In this document: in pieces, positions 34,693 through 42,943 of the stretch
Layout of the letters: every line of letters starts with the position of its first letter
Numbering within the stretch: position 1 is the stretch's first letter
Origin: a virus
Reading direction: 5' to 3' (one strand)
IMG/VR virus record: IMGVR_UViG_3300003873_000009
Coordinates: 1-56,411 of that record
Length of the DNA stretch: 56,411 nt
Program-made: the position numbers and the translations under genes
The notes under the pieces: generated by a model
Told to the model about the DNA's origin: nothing
Seen by the model: the letters and a program-made list of their open reading frames with translations, nothing else
Database searches by the model: none

Positions 34693-36623
34693 TAGAATTT
34701 ATTTAAAGTATTAATACTTTCAAACCTATCCTCATCATTAACGGAATTTCGTATAGATTCTAGAATATGTTCTCTACTATACTCATCTTCCGAACCATCA
34801 TCAACTCCTCCGATTCCTTCTAACATCGAATAAAAATCTTCAAGCTCTATAGAATCATCATCTTCATTTAGATCTAAACGTAGTGATTCTAAAAATAAAT
34901 TTAAATCGTCATATGCTTTTAGGTGTAGAAATGGTGCGAAAGATATAGCTAAAGCCATTACCATATCATCATGATATCCGTCATCAGCTTCAAATTTTTT
35001 ACCTGACTTCTTTATAAAATTATAAAATTCTTTAATAGTATCTTCATCATTAATGATCAACTTATTTTCTTCTATAAAAATTCTCATCATATTAATAATA
35101 CTAGGTCTTGATTTAGTAGTTGTTCTAAATCCGGCAAATTTCTTATATGATTTATCTTGGGTATCTCTATCTCTATATAAATTCTCATACTCATATTGAA
35201 AGTGTAACATATCTGCAATAGATTGACCTGCACCTTCATTATTTTCAATAATCATAAAAGCACCATTATAGTAATTTCCTAATTCATTAAGACTTTCGGG
35301 CATCATTAGATAATCAACATCTAATTTAGCGCTAGCTACCTGAATAAATGGAAATTTTGTAATATTAATAACCTGAATAGCAAATGAATCTATACCATCT
35401 TTTGAAGGATCTACAGCTATCACATAGTGATTATTCTCTTTTGGCTCTTCATATATTTTAATACCATTTATTATCGTATTTTCTTTAATAGGTTTTTTAG
35501 CTTGTAGTCTCTTTAAAGTATCACCGCTTAATAATGTATCTGCAGATCCTAGGAATTCATTTTCTTCGGTTTGAGCAAAGAATTTCTCTCCGAATCTTTT
35601 AATAGTCTGAGTTTTATATATCTCTGGTTTTAGGAGTTCACCCTTTTTATTATAATGTGGAACCTCCTCCCAACTATTTTCTAAAAGAGTATATCCATTT
35701 ATTCCAGATCTAGCACCATCTACGATCTGTTTCCAGTGATTCATACCGTTAGCAGTACTAGTTAAAATAGTTTGCTTAAATTGAAGGGAGTTTTGAGTAG
35801 GAAAAATAGAATCAGTAAATTCATCCCACACAGTACTAGGAATATATGCAATCTCATCTCCAAATACCACATTTACTGTAAAACCACGAAATGAATCTGA
35901 ACTCGGAACATCTGTTAATATTCTATTTTCATTTTCTGATTCTATTTGAGTTTTATTCCAGACCTCCATATTAGTCATCATCCAAATAGGTACTTCGAGC
36001 AACATTTTTTTAATCTTATCTAAAACTTCTTTAGAACCTGAAGCCTTATTAGCTACAATACCAATTGTTGTAGGATTTTTTCTAAAATTAAATAACCATA
36101 GGAGGTATGTTCCTACAGAAGTTGTCTTCCCACTCTGTCTCGAGAATAAAACAGCTATATCGCTTTGATTTTTTAACTCTTCTTCTAATTCTTGCTGATA
36201 ACTTCTAGATTCTGGACGACCACGACCATTCTTTGTCATAATAAAACAATAGTTTCGTCTAAAATAAAGAAAGTCCTCTTCACATTTTTTTATTTCTATT
36301 TCATGTAGCTTACTAAGTCCTAGTTCAGTACCAGATCTTTTAAGACTTCTATTTCCATTATATGAAACACCTCTACCATATCTATCTATATAATACCCCG
36401 TTTCGTTTTTTGGAATTTCTAGTAGATTTAGAAGTCCATCATGTTCTTCATGAGTAAGGTCGAAAGTGTTTTCTAAAAATATACAAAATCTATCATCTTC
36501 AGATAAAGCTTCTTGAAGTTCTATTAGAGCTTCTCTATCTTTTATTTTATTTAGCTTTATTAAAAGATTTTTAAACTTTTTAATCTCAGAATCTGTGGGT
36601 AGAAGTGTAGTATTCGAGTTCAT
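34689..36623 (-). CDS. gp17: Large terminase subunit gp17
   Basis: 644 residues (T4 gp17 has 610). The packaging ATPase shows Walker A FSRQSGKTTS (SRQSGKTT at 161-168) and Walker B NVVFGDEIAY (252-257). The RNase H-like nuclease shows VIAVDPSKDG (D405), FMIIENNEGAG (E460) and DDGYHDDMVMAL (D552/D553). It cuts the concatemer and pumps DNA into the prohead. It starts at an ATG behind GGAGGAAA, with the late promoter at 36649-36656 inside the end of the previous gene. Confidence 0.95.
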   Translation of the reverse strand: MNSNTTLLPTDSEIKKFKNLLIKLNKIKDREALIELQEALSEDDRFCIFLENTFDLTHEEHDGLLNLLEIPKNETGYYIDRYGRGVSYNGNRSLKRSGTELGLSKLHEIEIKKCEEDFLYFRRNYCFIMTKNGRGRPESRSYQQELEEELKNQSDIAVLFSRQSGKTTSVGTYLLWLFNFRKNPTTIGIVANKASGSKEVLDKIKKMLLEVPIWMMTNMEVWNKTQIESENENRILTDVPSSDSFRGFTVNVVFGDEIAYIPSTVWDEFTDSIFPTQNSLQFKQTILTSTANGMNHWKQIVDGARSGINGYTLLENSWEEVPHYNKKGELLKPEIYKTQTIKRFGEKFFAQTEENEFLGSADTLLSGDTLKRLQAKKPIKENTIINGIKIYEEPKENNHYVIAVDPSKDGIDSFAIQVINITKFPFIQVASAKLDVDYLMMPESLNELGNYYNGAFMIIENNEGAGQSIADMLHFQYEYENLYRDRDTQDKSYKKFAGFRTTTKSRPSIINMMRIFIEENKLIINDEDTIKEFYNFIKKSGKKFEADDGYHDDMVMALAISFAPFLHLKAYDDLNLFLESLRLDLNEDDDSIELEDFYSMLEGIGGVDDGSEDEYSREHILESIRNSVNDEDRFESINTLNKFY

Positions 36624-36640
36624 ATTTCCTCCTCGATTTA

Positions 36641-37432
36641 TTAATATGTATTTATAGTCACATTTCTAAAATCATCTTTAGTTATATGACCTAAGTACCT
36701 ATATCCTGATTTTTCTATATAATATTGAGCCATTGATTTATCATACTGAAACTTGTTAGCCTCTATAGAATATACTCCAAGGACTTTAAATTTATTCATT
36801 ACGATTTCATTGTGAGTATAATCAGTTTTATTATTTTCTAGAAATTCTTTTATAATATCCATATATGTTTTATTTTGTAAAAGTGTTTCTACATGCTTTA
36901 TATAAAAATCTTTAATATCTTTTTTCTCTTTAGCTTTTAGTTTAGACCAGAAATCACATATGAATTTTTCATCTATATCTTCTTGTGTCATTTCTAAATC
37001 GTATTTATCACTCATATATTTAGCTAGCTTGCCTGTAAATGCATCCCATATAAAATCGTATTTTTTTCTATTATCTTGTATTGTTCTTAGATTAATCCAT
37101 CTCATTCCTGACTTATCTAAGTGAGTGAACGCATCTCTATCAGAGCTTAAGACTACATTACCCTCTAACTTTACCAGAACATCAGGTTTTACATTAACAT
37201 TTCTAATTACAGAACCCATTCCTTTAGTAAAAGTACTAATAGATTTATTACCCTTAATCTTCTTTAAATTAGGAAGAAAATCTAAAGAGGTAAGATGAAA
37301 GGCTTCCTGATTTTTACCTCCACCTAATAATTTTGAAATAGTTGGAGTTAGAGGTAGAAATGCATACTCTAGAAGATTACAATCTTCTCTATAATATGAT
37401 GCTCTTTCTGTAAAAAGTTGTTTAAATGTCAT
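36641..37432 (-). CDS. Tagged protein (MTFKQLFTE N-terminus), ART-like layout
   Basis: 263 residues from the ATG complementary to 37432-37430, chosen because AGGAATC precedes it; the longer GTG start lies inside the previous gene. It begins MTFKQLFTERASYYREDCNL, a version of the tag shared by its neighbours. The S-S-D-R-D-A-F-T-H segment (about 96-104) and scattered aromatics loosely recall small ADP-ribosyltransferase-type or toxin folds, but I cannot assign a family. Probably packaged in the capsid if the tag works as inferred. Confidence 0.7.
   Translation of the reverse strand: MTFKQLFTERASYYREDCNLLEYAFLPLTPTISKLLGGGKNQEAFHLTSLDFLPNLKKIKGNKSISTFTKGMGSVIRNVNVKPDVLVKLEGNVVLSSDRDAFTHLDKSGMRWINLRTIQDNRKKYDFIWDAFTGKLAKYMSDKYDLEMTQEDIDEKFICDFWSKLKAKEKKDIKDFYIKHVETLLQNKTYMDIIKEFLENNKTDYTHNEIVMNKFKVLGVYSIEANKFQYDKSMAQYYIEKSGYRYLGHITKDDFRNVTINTY
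36649..36656 (-). promoter_or_regulatory. T4-type late promoter of terminase
   Basis: TATAAATA on the minus strand, about 26 bp before the gp17 ATG and inside the C-terminal codons of the previous gene. Confidence 0.55.
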
Positions 37433-37440
37433 TAAGATTC

Positions 37441-37671
37441 CTATATCCACTCGTATTCATAAACAGGTGAACTATAATCAGTAGTATTTACATATACTCT
37501 CATTTTACCGTGTTTAGATTTTCTATCATATGTAAATTCAGGTTTAAAATCATCGGTTAAATGTACAGGAAGTTTCTTAAGACCGTATTTCTTTTTAATT
37601 TCTTTCATAAGATCTATTTCTAGAGTCATATCATCGGAATTATATCCTTCTGTAAATAATTTTTTAAACAT
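37441..37671 (-). CDS. Small tagged protein (MFKKLFTE), candidate capsid cargo
   Basis: 76 residues. The first eight (M-F-K-K-L-F-T-E) are identical to the next two genes upstream, while the rest (GYNSDDMTLEIDLMKEIKKK and a beta-rich end VNTTDYSSPVYEYEWI) differs. L-F-T-E followed by G fits the [L/I]-x-(x)-E rule of T4 prohead protease gp21. I infer that the tag directs the protein into the prohead and is then removed. Confidence 0.7.
   Translation of the reverse strand: MFKKLFTEGYNSDDMTLEIDLMKEIKKKYGLKKLPVHLTDDFKPEFTYDRKSKHGKMRVYVNTTDYSSPVYEYEWI
37647..37671. repeat. Tag-coding DNA repeat, copy 1
   Basis: TGTAAATAATTTTTTAAACA on the plus strand (37651-37670), the reverse complement of the MFKKLFTE codons. 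Related copies lie at 37924-37946 and 38211-38234 with one or two changes. Unrelated protein bodies follow each copy. Confidence 0.85.
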
Positions 37672-37680
37672 CTTTTTTCC

Positions 37681-37947
37681 TTAGTAATTAATTGATTTTA
37701 ACCAGTTAAATATCTCTAATTCTGGATCAAATTTTTTAGAGAATTTATTTTTTGAAACCACTATCTCATCAGACATTTTAGATTTACTATATGTTCTAGA
37801 TTCAGCATCAACAGTAAGTTCACTAGCAGGAACTTTAAAATATGCTCTATTTCCTCGCACCTCATAAATGATAGTAATTTCTTTATTATCACTTCTAAGA
37901 TATTTCATAGAGTATTTCTTAGATTCAGTAAATAATTTTTTAAACAC
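37681..37947 (-). CDS. Small tagged protein (MFKKLFTE), candidate capsid cargo
   Basis: 88 residues from a GTG start that shares its G with the TAG stop of the upstream gene. After M-F-K-K-L-F-T-E comes a basic region (SKKYSMKYLRSDNKEITIIY) and a short helix. No family is recognised. The high charge and small size recall internal proteins of T4 (IPI-III), which are injected with the DNA and act on host defences. That role is inference. Confidence 0.7.
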   Translation of the reverse strand: MFKKLFTESKKYSMKYLRSDNKEITIIYEVRGNRAYFKVPASELTVDAESRTYSKSKMSDEIVVSKNKFSKKFDPELEIFNWLKSINY

Positions 37948-38234
37948 TAGAAACCTCCTTTAATTATATCTGCAGATGTGATATCATCATAAGAGATAGT
38001 AATTTTTTCATCAGGATTAAATCTACTCTTAACGACAACACCTTTAGAATCAAATCCTAGAACCTTTCCACCGGAGATACCAGATCTTGATTTCTTATCA
38101 TTATATTGGATATATACTACACTACCGTTTTTTTTACGCTTATCTAATTCTTTAATAGACTTCTCATCATAAGATTTAGTAAGATAGGTGTTTTTTATTA
38201 ATTCTCTGTTTTCTGTGAATAATTTTTTAAACAT
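37947..38234 (-). CDS. Small tagged protein (MFKKLFTE), candidate capsid cargo
   Basis: 95 residues. M-F-K-K-L-F-T-E then NRELIKNTYLTKSYDEKSIK. The C-terminal 55 residues (GSVVYIQYNDKKSRSGISGG, KVLGFDSKGVVVKSR) look like a small basic SH3-like beta barrel, which could bind nucleic acid. It starts behind AAGGAAAAAC and is the first of three adjacent tagged small genes. Confidence 0.7.
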   Translation of the reverse strand: MFKKLFTENRELIKNTYLTKSYDEKSIKELDKRKKNGSVVYIQYNDKKSRSGISGGKVLGFDSKGVVVKSRFNPDEKITISYDDITSADIIKGGF

Positions 38235-38242
38235 GTTTTTCC

Positions 38243-38614
38243 TTATTTAATTTTATTTTCTAACCACTTAATTAGACCTAGGATGCTTTTTTCCTCCGAA
38301 CTAGGTACTTTTCCTACTAGAGATTTAAGTCTTCGAATCTCGTCTAAAACACCTTTATTGTTTCTGAGCCAATCTAATGTTTGCTGATTTCCTTCAGAAA
38401 AAATCTCTAAAAAACTCTCTTGTCCTTCTTGTCCTTCTTGTACTTCAAAATTTTCGTTATATGATTTTCCTGTCTTTTTATTTTTCCAGCCTCCACCTTT
38501 TTTTCTTACCCATCCAGTACTTGATGTACATATAGCATAGGCTTCATCTCTACTTTTACCTTTATCTATAAGATCCTGGACACATTTTTCTAATTGTTTT
38601 GGCATTTCTATCAC
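38243..38614 (-). CDS. Unknown protein of the tagged cluster
   Basis: 123 residues; the functional start may be M4 (MPKQLEKCVQDLIDKGKSRD). That N-terminus, with E-A-Y-A-I-C-T-S-S-T-G-W, is a motif seen at the start of several phage proteins. A basic glycine-rich stretch follows (RKKGGGWKNKKTGKS). It has no N-terminal tag, but an internal E-S-F-L-E-I-F-S-E-G (about 67-76) resembles the tag and may be an inner cleavage site. Its late promoter is shared with the divergent gene at 38668. Confidence 0.65.
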   Translation of the reverse strand: MIEMPKQLEKCVQDLIDKGKSRDEAYAICTSSTGWVRKKGGGWKNKKTGKSYNENFEVQEGQEGQESFLEIFSEGNQQTLDWLRNNKGVLDEIRRLKSLVGKVPSSEEKSILGLIKWLENKIK

Positions 38615-38631
38615 CTTAGATTTTATTATAT

Positions 38632-38643
38632 TATTTATAAATA
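38632..38643. promoter_or_regulatory. Palindromic bidirectional late promoter
   Basis: TATTTATAAATA gives TATAAATA on both strands (plus 38636-38643, minus 38639-38632). It serves divergent starts at 38614 (-) and 38668 (+), each about 20-25 bp away. Confidence 0.65.
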
Positions 38644-38667
38644 AATTAATTAAAAATAGGAATCAGT

Positions 38668-39864
38668 ATGGAATTTAGAGAGTACTTAAAAGTCATGAGA
38701 ATAAATGAGGGAGGAAATACTACAGTTCAAGATAGACAGGGTAATGAAATTACAGCTCAATCTATACCTCTTAAAGATATTGGTAGAGGTACCTTTATCA
38801 GTAAATTTAACGAATTACTTCTTAAAATTAATCAACTATTTAAAAAGGATCATGGACATCCTTTATGGATATCTGATAGTCTAGTTAAAGATGCTATTAT
38901 ATACAATGGAAGCACTTCGTTTATTATGAATACTAAATATGATGATGTTAGTATTGTATCTGCTAAACCTCATGCAGGTGACTTAGATGTAGTTATTAAG
39001 AGAGAAGATGGACCTCTTCTTTATGATACTCTTGAAAAATATGAACATAAAGAAATTGTAAAAGATGCTGTTTATATGGGGACTAATGCTAGAAGTAAAT
39101 CTAAAATAGGAAATACTTTAATTACTGTATTTCTCCTTAAATTTAAAACATCTAAAGGTACTATCCAGGTTCCAGCTCAGGTAGATTTTGAACTTTCTGA
39201 ATTTAAAGAAGATAAACCTACAGATTGGGCTAGATTCTCTCACAGTTCTAGTTTTGAAGATGCACAAGCTGGTTTTAAAGGTGTAGCACATAAGTTTATT
39301 CTAAGAGCTCTAATAGGTGCTAAATCTCAAAGGAATGATATAGTCGTAGCAACTCCAGCTAGCACACCTGATAAAATTAGATTAGAAAAAAATCAAAAAG
39401 ATCTAGTACGACTTTTAGCTTTCGGTGTTGATTCTGGTGTAGGTGAATCTTTTGAGCAAATGATAGATAAAGATGGTAATCCTATTAAAATAGATGGAAA
39501 GTTTGTATATAGAAGAAAGAAAAGCGCTGAAAAAAGTTATAATAAATCTCTAGATAATTTATTTAAAATAGCATTCGGGAAGTACAATAAAAGAGAGGCT
39601 GAAAAACTTTGGTCTTTTGTAGGTGTTATTAATCTAGGTAAAAAATATCTCTCAAAGAAAGAAAAAGAAGATACTGCTAATAGATTTTTTGAGATATTTT
39701 TTGGTATTGGAGGACAAAGTCAATTTATTGATCCAGATCCTCAAAAAGATGTAGCAATTAAATTGTCTGCATATAATAAAATTATAGAAGAGTGGAAATT
39801 AAAACCTAGAAAAAATATGCAAAAAGATATAGATGCATATGTAAAGAGAACTTTCAAAAAGTAA
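38668..39864 (+). CDS. Nucleotidyltransferase-fold protein with tag-like N-terminus
   Basis: 398 residues. PHAGDLDVVIKRED (D105, D107) and IQVPAQVDFELSEF (D173) supply the G-D-x-D and distant Asp of the polymerase-beta-like nucleotidyltransferase fold; TDWARFSHSS followed by AQAGFKGVAHKFILRAL is typical of the related T4-like phage family. The start MEFREYLKVMRINEGG resembles a capsid-targeting tag with R-I-N-E as the cut site. Its substrate is unknown: tRNA, a nucleotide or a protein are all possible. Confidence 0.7.
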   Translation: MEFREYLKVMRINEGGNTTVQDRQGNEITAQSIPLKDIGRGTFISKFNELLLKINQLFKKDHGHPLWISDSLVKDAIIYNGSTSFIMNTKYDDVSIVSAKPHAGDLDVVIKREDGPLLYDTLEKYEHKEIVKDAVYMGTNARSKSKIGNTLITVFLLKFKTSKGTIQVPAQVDFELSEFKEDKPTDWARFSHSSSFEDAQAGFKGVAHKFILRALIGAKSQRNDIVVATPASTPDKIRLEKNQKDLVRLLAFGVDSGVGESFEQMIDKDGNPIKIDGKFVYRRKKSAEKSYNKSLDNLFKIAFGKYNKREAEKLWSFVGVINLGKKYLSKKEKEDTANRFFEIFFGIGGQSQFIDPDPQKDVAIKLSAYNKIIEEWKLKPRKNMQKDIDAYVKRTFKK

Positions 39865-39870
39865 TTTGGT

Positions 39871-39893
39871 TTTAAGCTTTATTATAATATAAT
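39871..39893 (+). promoter_or_regulatory. TTTAAG-N11-TATAAT promoter
   Basis: TTTAAG at 39871-39876 and TATAAT at 39888-39893, then the AAAGAGAAAGAAGGATAGAA leader to the ATG at 39925. Confidence 0.65.
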
Positions 39894-39924
39894 ATAGTAT
39901 ATAAAGAGAAAGAAGGATAGAAAG

Positions 39925-40110
39925 ATGATTAATATAGAAAAAACAACAGAAGCTATTAATAGAGCATTAGATTTTAAAAGAGATTCTGATATCGGATATA
40001 TGTTAAATGATTGTGATCTTATTATGGCTGTTCAATTAGCTGATTATAATGAGAATGTTAGTTTTGAAGATGCAGAAAAATTTGTAGAATTAGTTAAAAG
40101 AAGAAGATGA
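39925..40110 (+). CDS. Small early-type protein, unknown
   Basis: 61 residues, helical and acidic (MINIEKTTEAINRALDFKRD) with a basic end K-R-R-R. It has the same promoter and AAGGATAGAAAG leader as the genes at 13662 and 53684, and a bidirectional terminator follows at once. It forms a single-gene early unit between late genes. No function is assigned. Confidence 0.7.
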   Translation: MINIEKTTEAINRALDFKRDSDIGYMLNDCDLIMAVQLADYNENVSFEDAEKFVELVKRRR

Positions 40111-40138
40111 ATTTGAACTTGTAAAATAGTTCAAATTC
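40109..40138. terminator. Bidirectional terminator between convergent genes
   Basis: 11-bp inverted repeat GAATTTGAACT / AGTTCAAATTC with an 8-base loop, spanning exactly the space between the TGA at 40108-40110 (+) and the TAG complementary to 40138-40140 (-). Confidence 0.75.
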
Positions 40139-41364
40139 TAATGAACCTTAAGATATATACTACTATCTTTAGATTGTTTCATAGCTAGATAATACATATC
40201 TTCTAAAAAGTTTTTATCTTTCTTGATAATATCTTTTAAGGCTTTTACATGAAGTTCTAAGATATCAGGTTTAGATAGACTCGGATCTTTCTCCCAGCTT
40301 AATATATCATATCCATATTTTAGGAATTCTGTAATAAGTGATGCTCTAGAAATAGCTCCTAGCTGTACTTTACTACCTTGCATTCTTCCTTCATAATATA
40401 TATTCTTAGAGCCACTTTTAGCAGTTTTCCCTACGCGAATTCTAAATCCTTCATTAGTATCAACAAAGAAATTCTCCTGTCCATACTTATAATCTATAGA
40501 TTTAAGGGTAAAATTCATAACCTTTCTATTTGAAGGATCTACTATATCTGCATGATATTTTTGATTAATTTTTTTAAGAGAAACTCCTACTAACTTGCTA
40601 GACTCGAAAAGTTTTTTCATAGTATCATTAAATTGAGCTACAGTTTTAGCAGTTCTTAATTCAGTTAAAATTTTATTTCCTGAGTCATTTAAAATCCAAA
40701 AATCTGCAGGATTCCAATTATCTTTTAGATCTCTATATCCTAGATTTTTTAATATCTTAAATAACTCTTTAGCAAATTTAGAAGTAGCATCATGTTCTAT
40801 AACTGTGTTATTAATAGTTATCTTCTTTCCATTAATCCTATAATCTCTTAATTTTTTAGATTCCTCTAGGTGATTACTCCATGAAGTATCAAACTTAAAT
40901 CCTATATAGTTATTAATTTCTTCTATATTTGCTTTAGGGTGTAGAATAGCATATATTGTAGCTAGCTCTTGTTGATCATTAGTTGGAGATTTAGTAGTAT
41001 CTCCATCATATTTTAATACCCCAGAGCCTCTATTTCCTCCTGTAATCTGAAATCTTACAGTAGTTCCATCATATTTAAAATCTACTTTATTACCTCTATT
41101 TTTTAATTTAGAAATATCCTTAAGTATCCCAGCAGCGTTTTTCAAATTAGCATTTATAGAAACCTTAATGAGAAATAGTTTATTTGGATTATTAAAATTA
41201 TAACTTCCAGTAAAGTAAAAATATGTATTTAGATCTTCAGTACTAAAACTTCTTTTTAAGTCACTCCAAAGATCTTTAAAATGATTCTTCTTATCTTTTT
41301 TAATTATTTTATTATATGGAAGCCAACCCACAGGATCTCCTTCTACAAATAGATTATAAAACAT
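40138..41364 (-). CDS. Tagged protein (MFYNLFVE), unknown enzyme-like
   Basis: 408 residues. It starts M-F-Y-N-L-F-V-E-G, another version of the tag with L-F-V-E as likely cut site. DNWNPADFWILNDSGNKILT and SSKLVGVSLKKINQKYHADI recall a segment seen in large phage proteins with nuclease-like folds, where D and K residues are close; this is not firm. It abuts the ligase gene (1 bp), so the two may work together. I infer a packaged protein. Confidence 0.7.
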   Translation of the reverse strand: MFYNLFVEGDPVGWLPYNKIIKKDKKNHFKDLWSDLKRSFSTEDLNTYFYFTGSYNFNNPNKLFLIKVSINANLKNAAGILKDISKLKNRGNKVDFKYDGTTVRFQITGGNRGSGVLKYDGDTTKSPTNDQQELATIYAILHPKANIEEINNYIGFKFDTSWSNHLEESKKLRDYRINGKKITINNTVIEHDATSKFAKELFKILKNLGYRDLKDNWNPADFWILNDSGNKILTELRTAKTVAQFNDTMKKLFESSKLVGVSLKKINQKYHADIVDPSNRKVMNFTLKSIDYKYGQENFFVDTNEGFRIRVGKTAKSGSKNIYYEGRMQGSKVQLGAISRASLITEFLKYGYDILSWEKDPSLSKPDILELHVKALKDIIKKDKNFLEDMYYLAMKQSKDSSIYLKVH

Positions 41365-41365
41365 T

Positions 41366-42943
41366 TTATTCCTTATAAGTTTTTAGATATTCTTCGTAGA
41401 ATTTCCAAGAACATCTAGGTGTATTCTTTTTAAAATATTCGTAATCTTCAAGATTTTCTATTACTTTAGTAGCTGATATATCACCATCTGTTCTAGGGAT
41501 TTCATATACATCCATTCCATAATTTTTTTCTAACATTTTTTTATATCCATCTACTCTATCAGAACCAGCTATAATAGTGGTAATCTCATTTTGAGATTTT
41601 CTCATAATAGTAAAGATATTCCCTGTAGAACTATTAAGAATCTCAATATCCGGAAAGCAATGCTTCATAATTTCATTCCTAAGCTCTTTAGTACCCTTAG
41701 TTTCTTTAGAAGATACTATATTTACTGTTACAGTATCATATTTAGCGGTAGCCTCTTTTATCATATCATAATGAGCTTTAGTAAGAATTCTAAATTTACC
41801 TAAAATTAATGCTCCAGATGCTACATCTTTTGATAATCTCATTCTAAAAGTTAGCGCAATATCGTCCTTAATCTGCTCTTCTGATTTTTTAATATGTTCA
41901 ATAGATATTTTAGTATTTTTCAATTTCTTATTAAAAGATATCACCGCATCTGCAAAATTAGATTTATCTATATCTTTTTGAAATACATCTATAAATTTAT
42001 TTACTTCTTTATAGTAATTATCTTCATACTCTTGATCACCTCTATACTGATCTTTAATTCTATTACGTGCTACTTGATCTGTTTGATATGGTTGTTGAAA
42101 CTTAATTAATCTATCATTAAATTTAACTACAACACCTTCTTCTTTACCACCGTATTTAGACTCCACATCTAGAAACATCTGGGAAATCTTTTCTATAATA
42201 TCTTCTCTAGAATCCCAGTTAATATCGGTACCTCTATAGAGTTTCTTTAGTTCATCGTCAATAATTCCTGATGTAAATGATTTTCTGGTACCTAAAATAC
42301 CTTTAAAAAGTACTGCTGGAACGTCTAATTTCATCTCTTTAGCATATTGATCTCTCTTTTCAGTAAAGAATCCTGAAGGCTTAGTAATTAATCTTCCATT
42401 TTTCTCTGTCCAAGTACTTTTAGAATATCCAATTAAAACCATACCATGTTTTTTAGTATAATTAGAGGATAGTGTAGGTTTTCTCATTAGAAATTCTACA
42501 AATAACTCAGTACCTGTTGGAATTGAATTCTTTCGAAGTTTTCTTAAATGATTCCAGACAAAAGCAAATTGAGAATTTCCTATACTTTTTGTTTTAATTT
42601 TATTTTTAGGAAGATATTCAAACTCATTAGGATATACTATGTCACCTTTATATGATACGATATAGTCCCTTTCTGCTACTCCTGAATTATCCTTCTTAAT
42701 AATAGTTACCTTAACACCATCTGTCTTATGTTCTACTACTACATTAGAGGTAAGAAATTCTTCTTTCTTAGAGTCATTAGTAAGAAATTTTTTAGCATTT
42801 TGAATACTAATATCTAGCTGACCCTTTCCTTCAAGAATATATCTCTTGAATTGTTTTCGAACCTTGCTAACTATTTCATTAGAATGGTTTTCAAAATTAT
42901 CTTTAGTAACATTAGAGGATTTATAGAAATCAGAGAAGCCCAT
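41366..42943 (-). CDS. Ligase-nucleotidylyltransferase fusion
   Basis: 525 residues, two domains. Residues 1-290 carry the motifs of covalent nucleotidyl transfer: EHKTDGVKV (K73-T-D-G), GTELFVEFLM, KEEGVVVKF (268-275) and LIKFQQP (K281), as in RNA/DNA ligases. Residues about 378-500 carry a cytidylyltransferase-like fold: ALILGKFRILTKAHYDMI (382-391 region), AGSDR (459-463) and ISATKV (489-494), similar to NMN adenylyltransferases. The usual H-x-G-H appears as K-A-H. A role in RNA repair joined to NAD/nucleotide metabolism is inferred. Confidence 0.75.
   Translation of the reverse strand: MGFSDFYKSSNVTKDNFENHSNEIVSKVRKQFKRYILEGKGQLDISIQNAKKFLTNDSKKEEFLTSNVVVEHKTDGVKVTIIKKDNSGVAERDYIVSYKGDIVYPNEFEYLPKNKIKTKSIGNSQFAFVWNHLRKLRKNSIPTGTELFVEFLMRKPTLSSNYTKKHGMVLIGYSKSTWTEKNGRLITKPSGFFTEKRDQYAKEMKLDVPAVLFKGILGTRKSFTSGIIDDELKKLYRGTDINWDSREDIIEKISQMFLDVESKYGGKEEGVVVKFNDRLIKFQQPYQTDQVARNRIKDQYRGDQEYEDNYYKEVNKFIDVFQKDIDKSNFADAVISFNKKLKNTKISIEHIKKSEEQIKDDIALTFRMRLSKDVASGALILGKFRILTKAHYDMIKEATAKYDTVTVNIVSSKETKGTKELRNEIMKHCFPDIEILNSSTGNIFTIMRKSQNEITTIIAGSDRVDGYKKMLEKNYGMDVYEIPRTDGDISATKVIENLEDYEYFKKNTPRCSWKFYEEYLKTYKE

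Noticed and set aside
36641-37450. Upstream GTG start giving MDIGIL before the tagged protein
   Set aside because: It lies inside the previous gene; the ATG six codons later has a ribosome site and restores the shared tag at the N-terminus.
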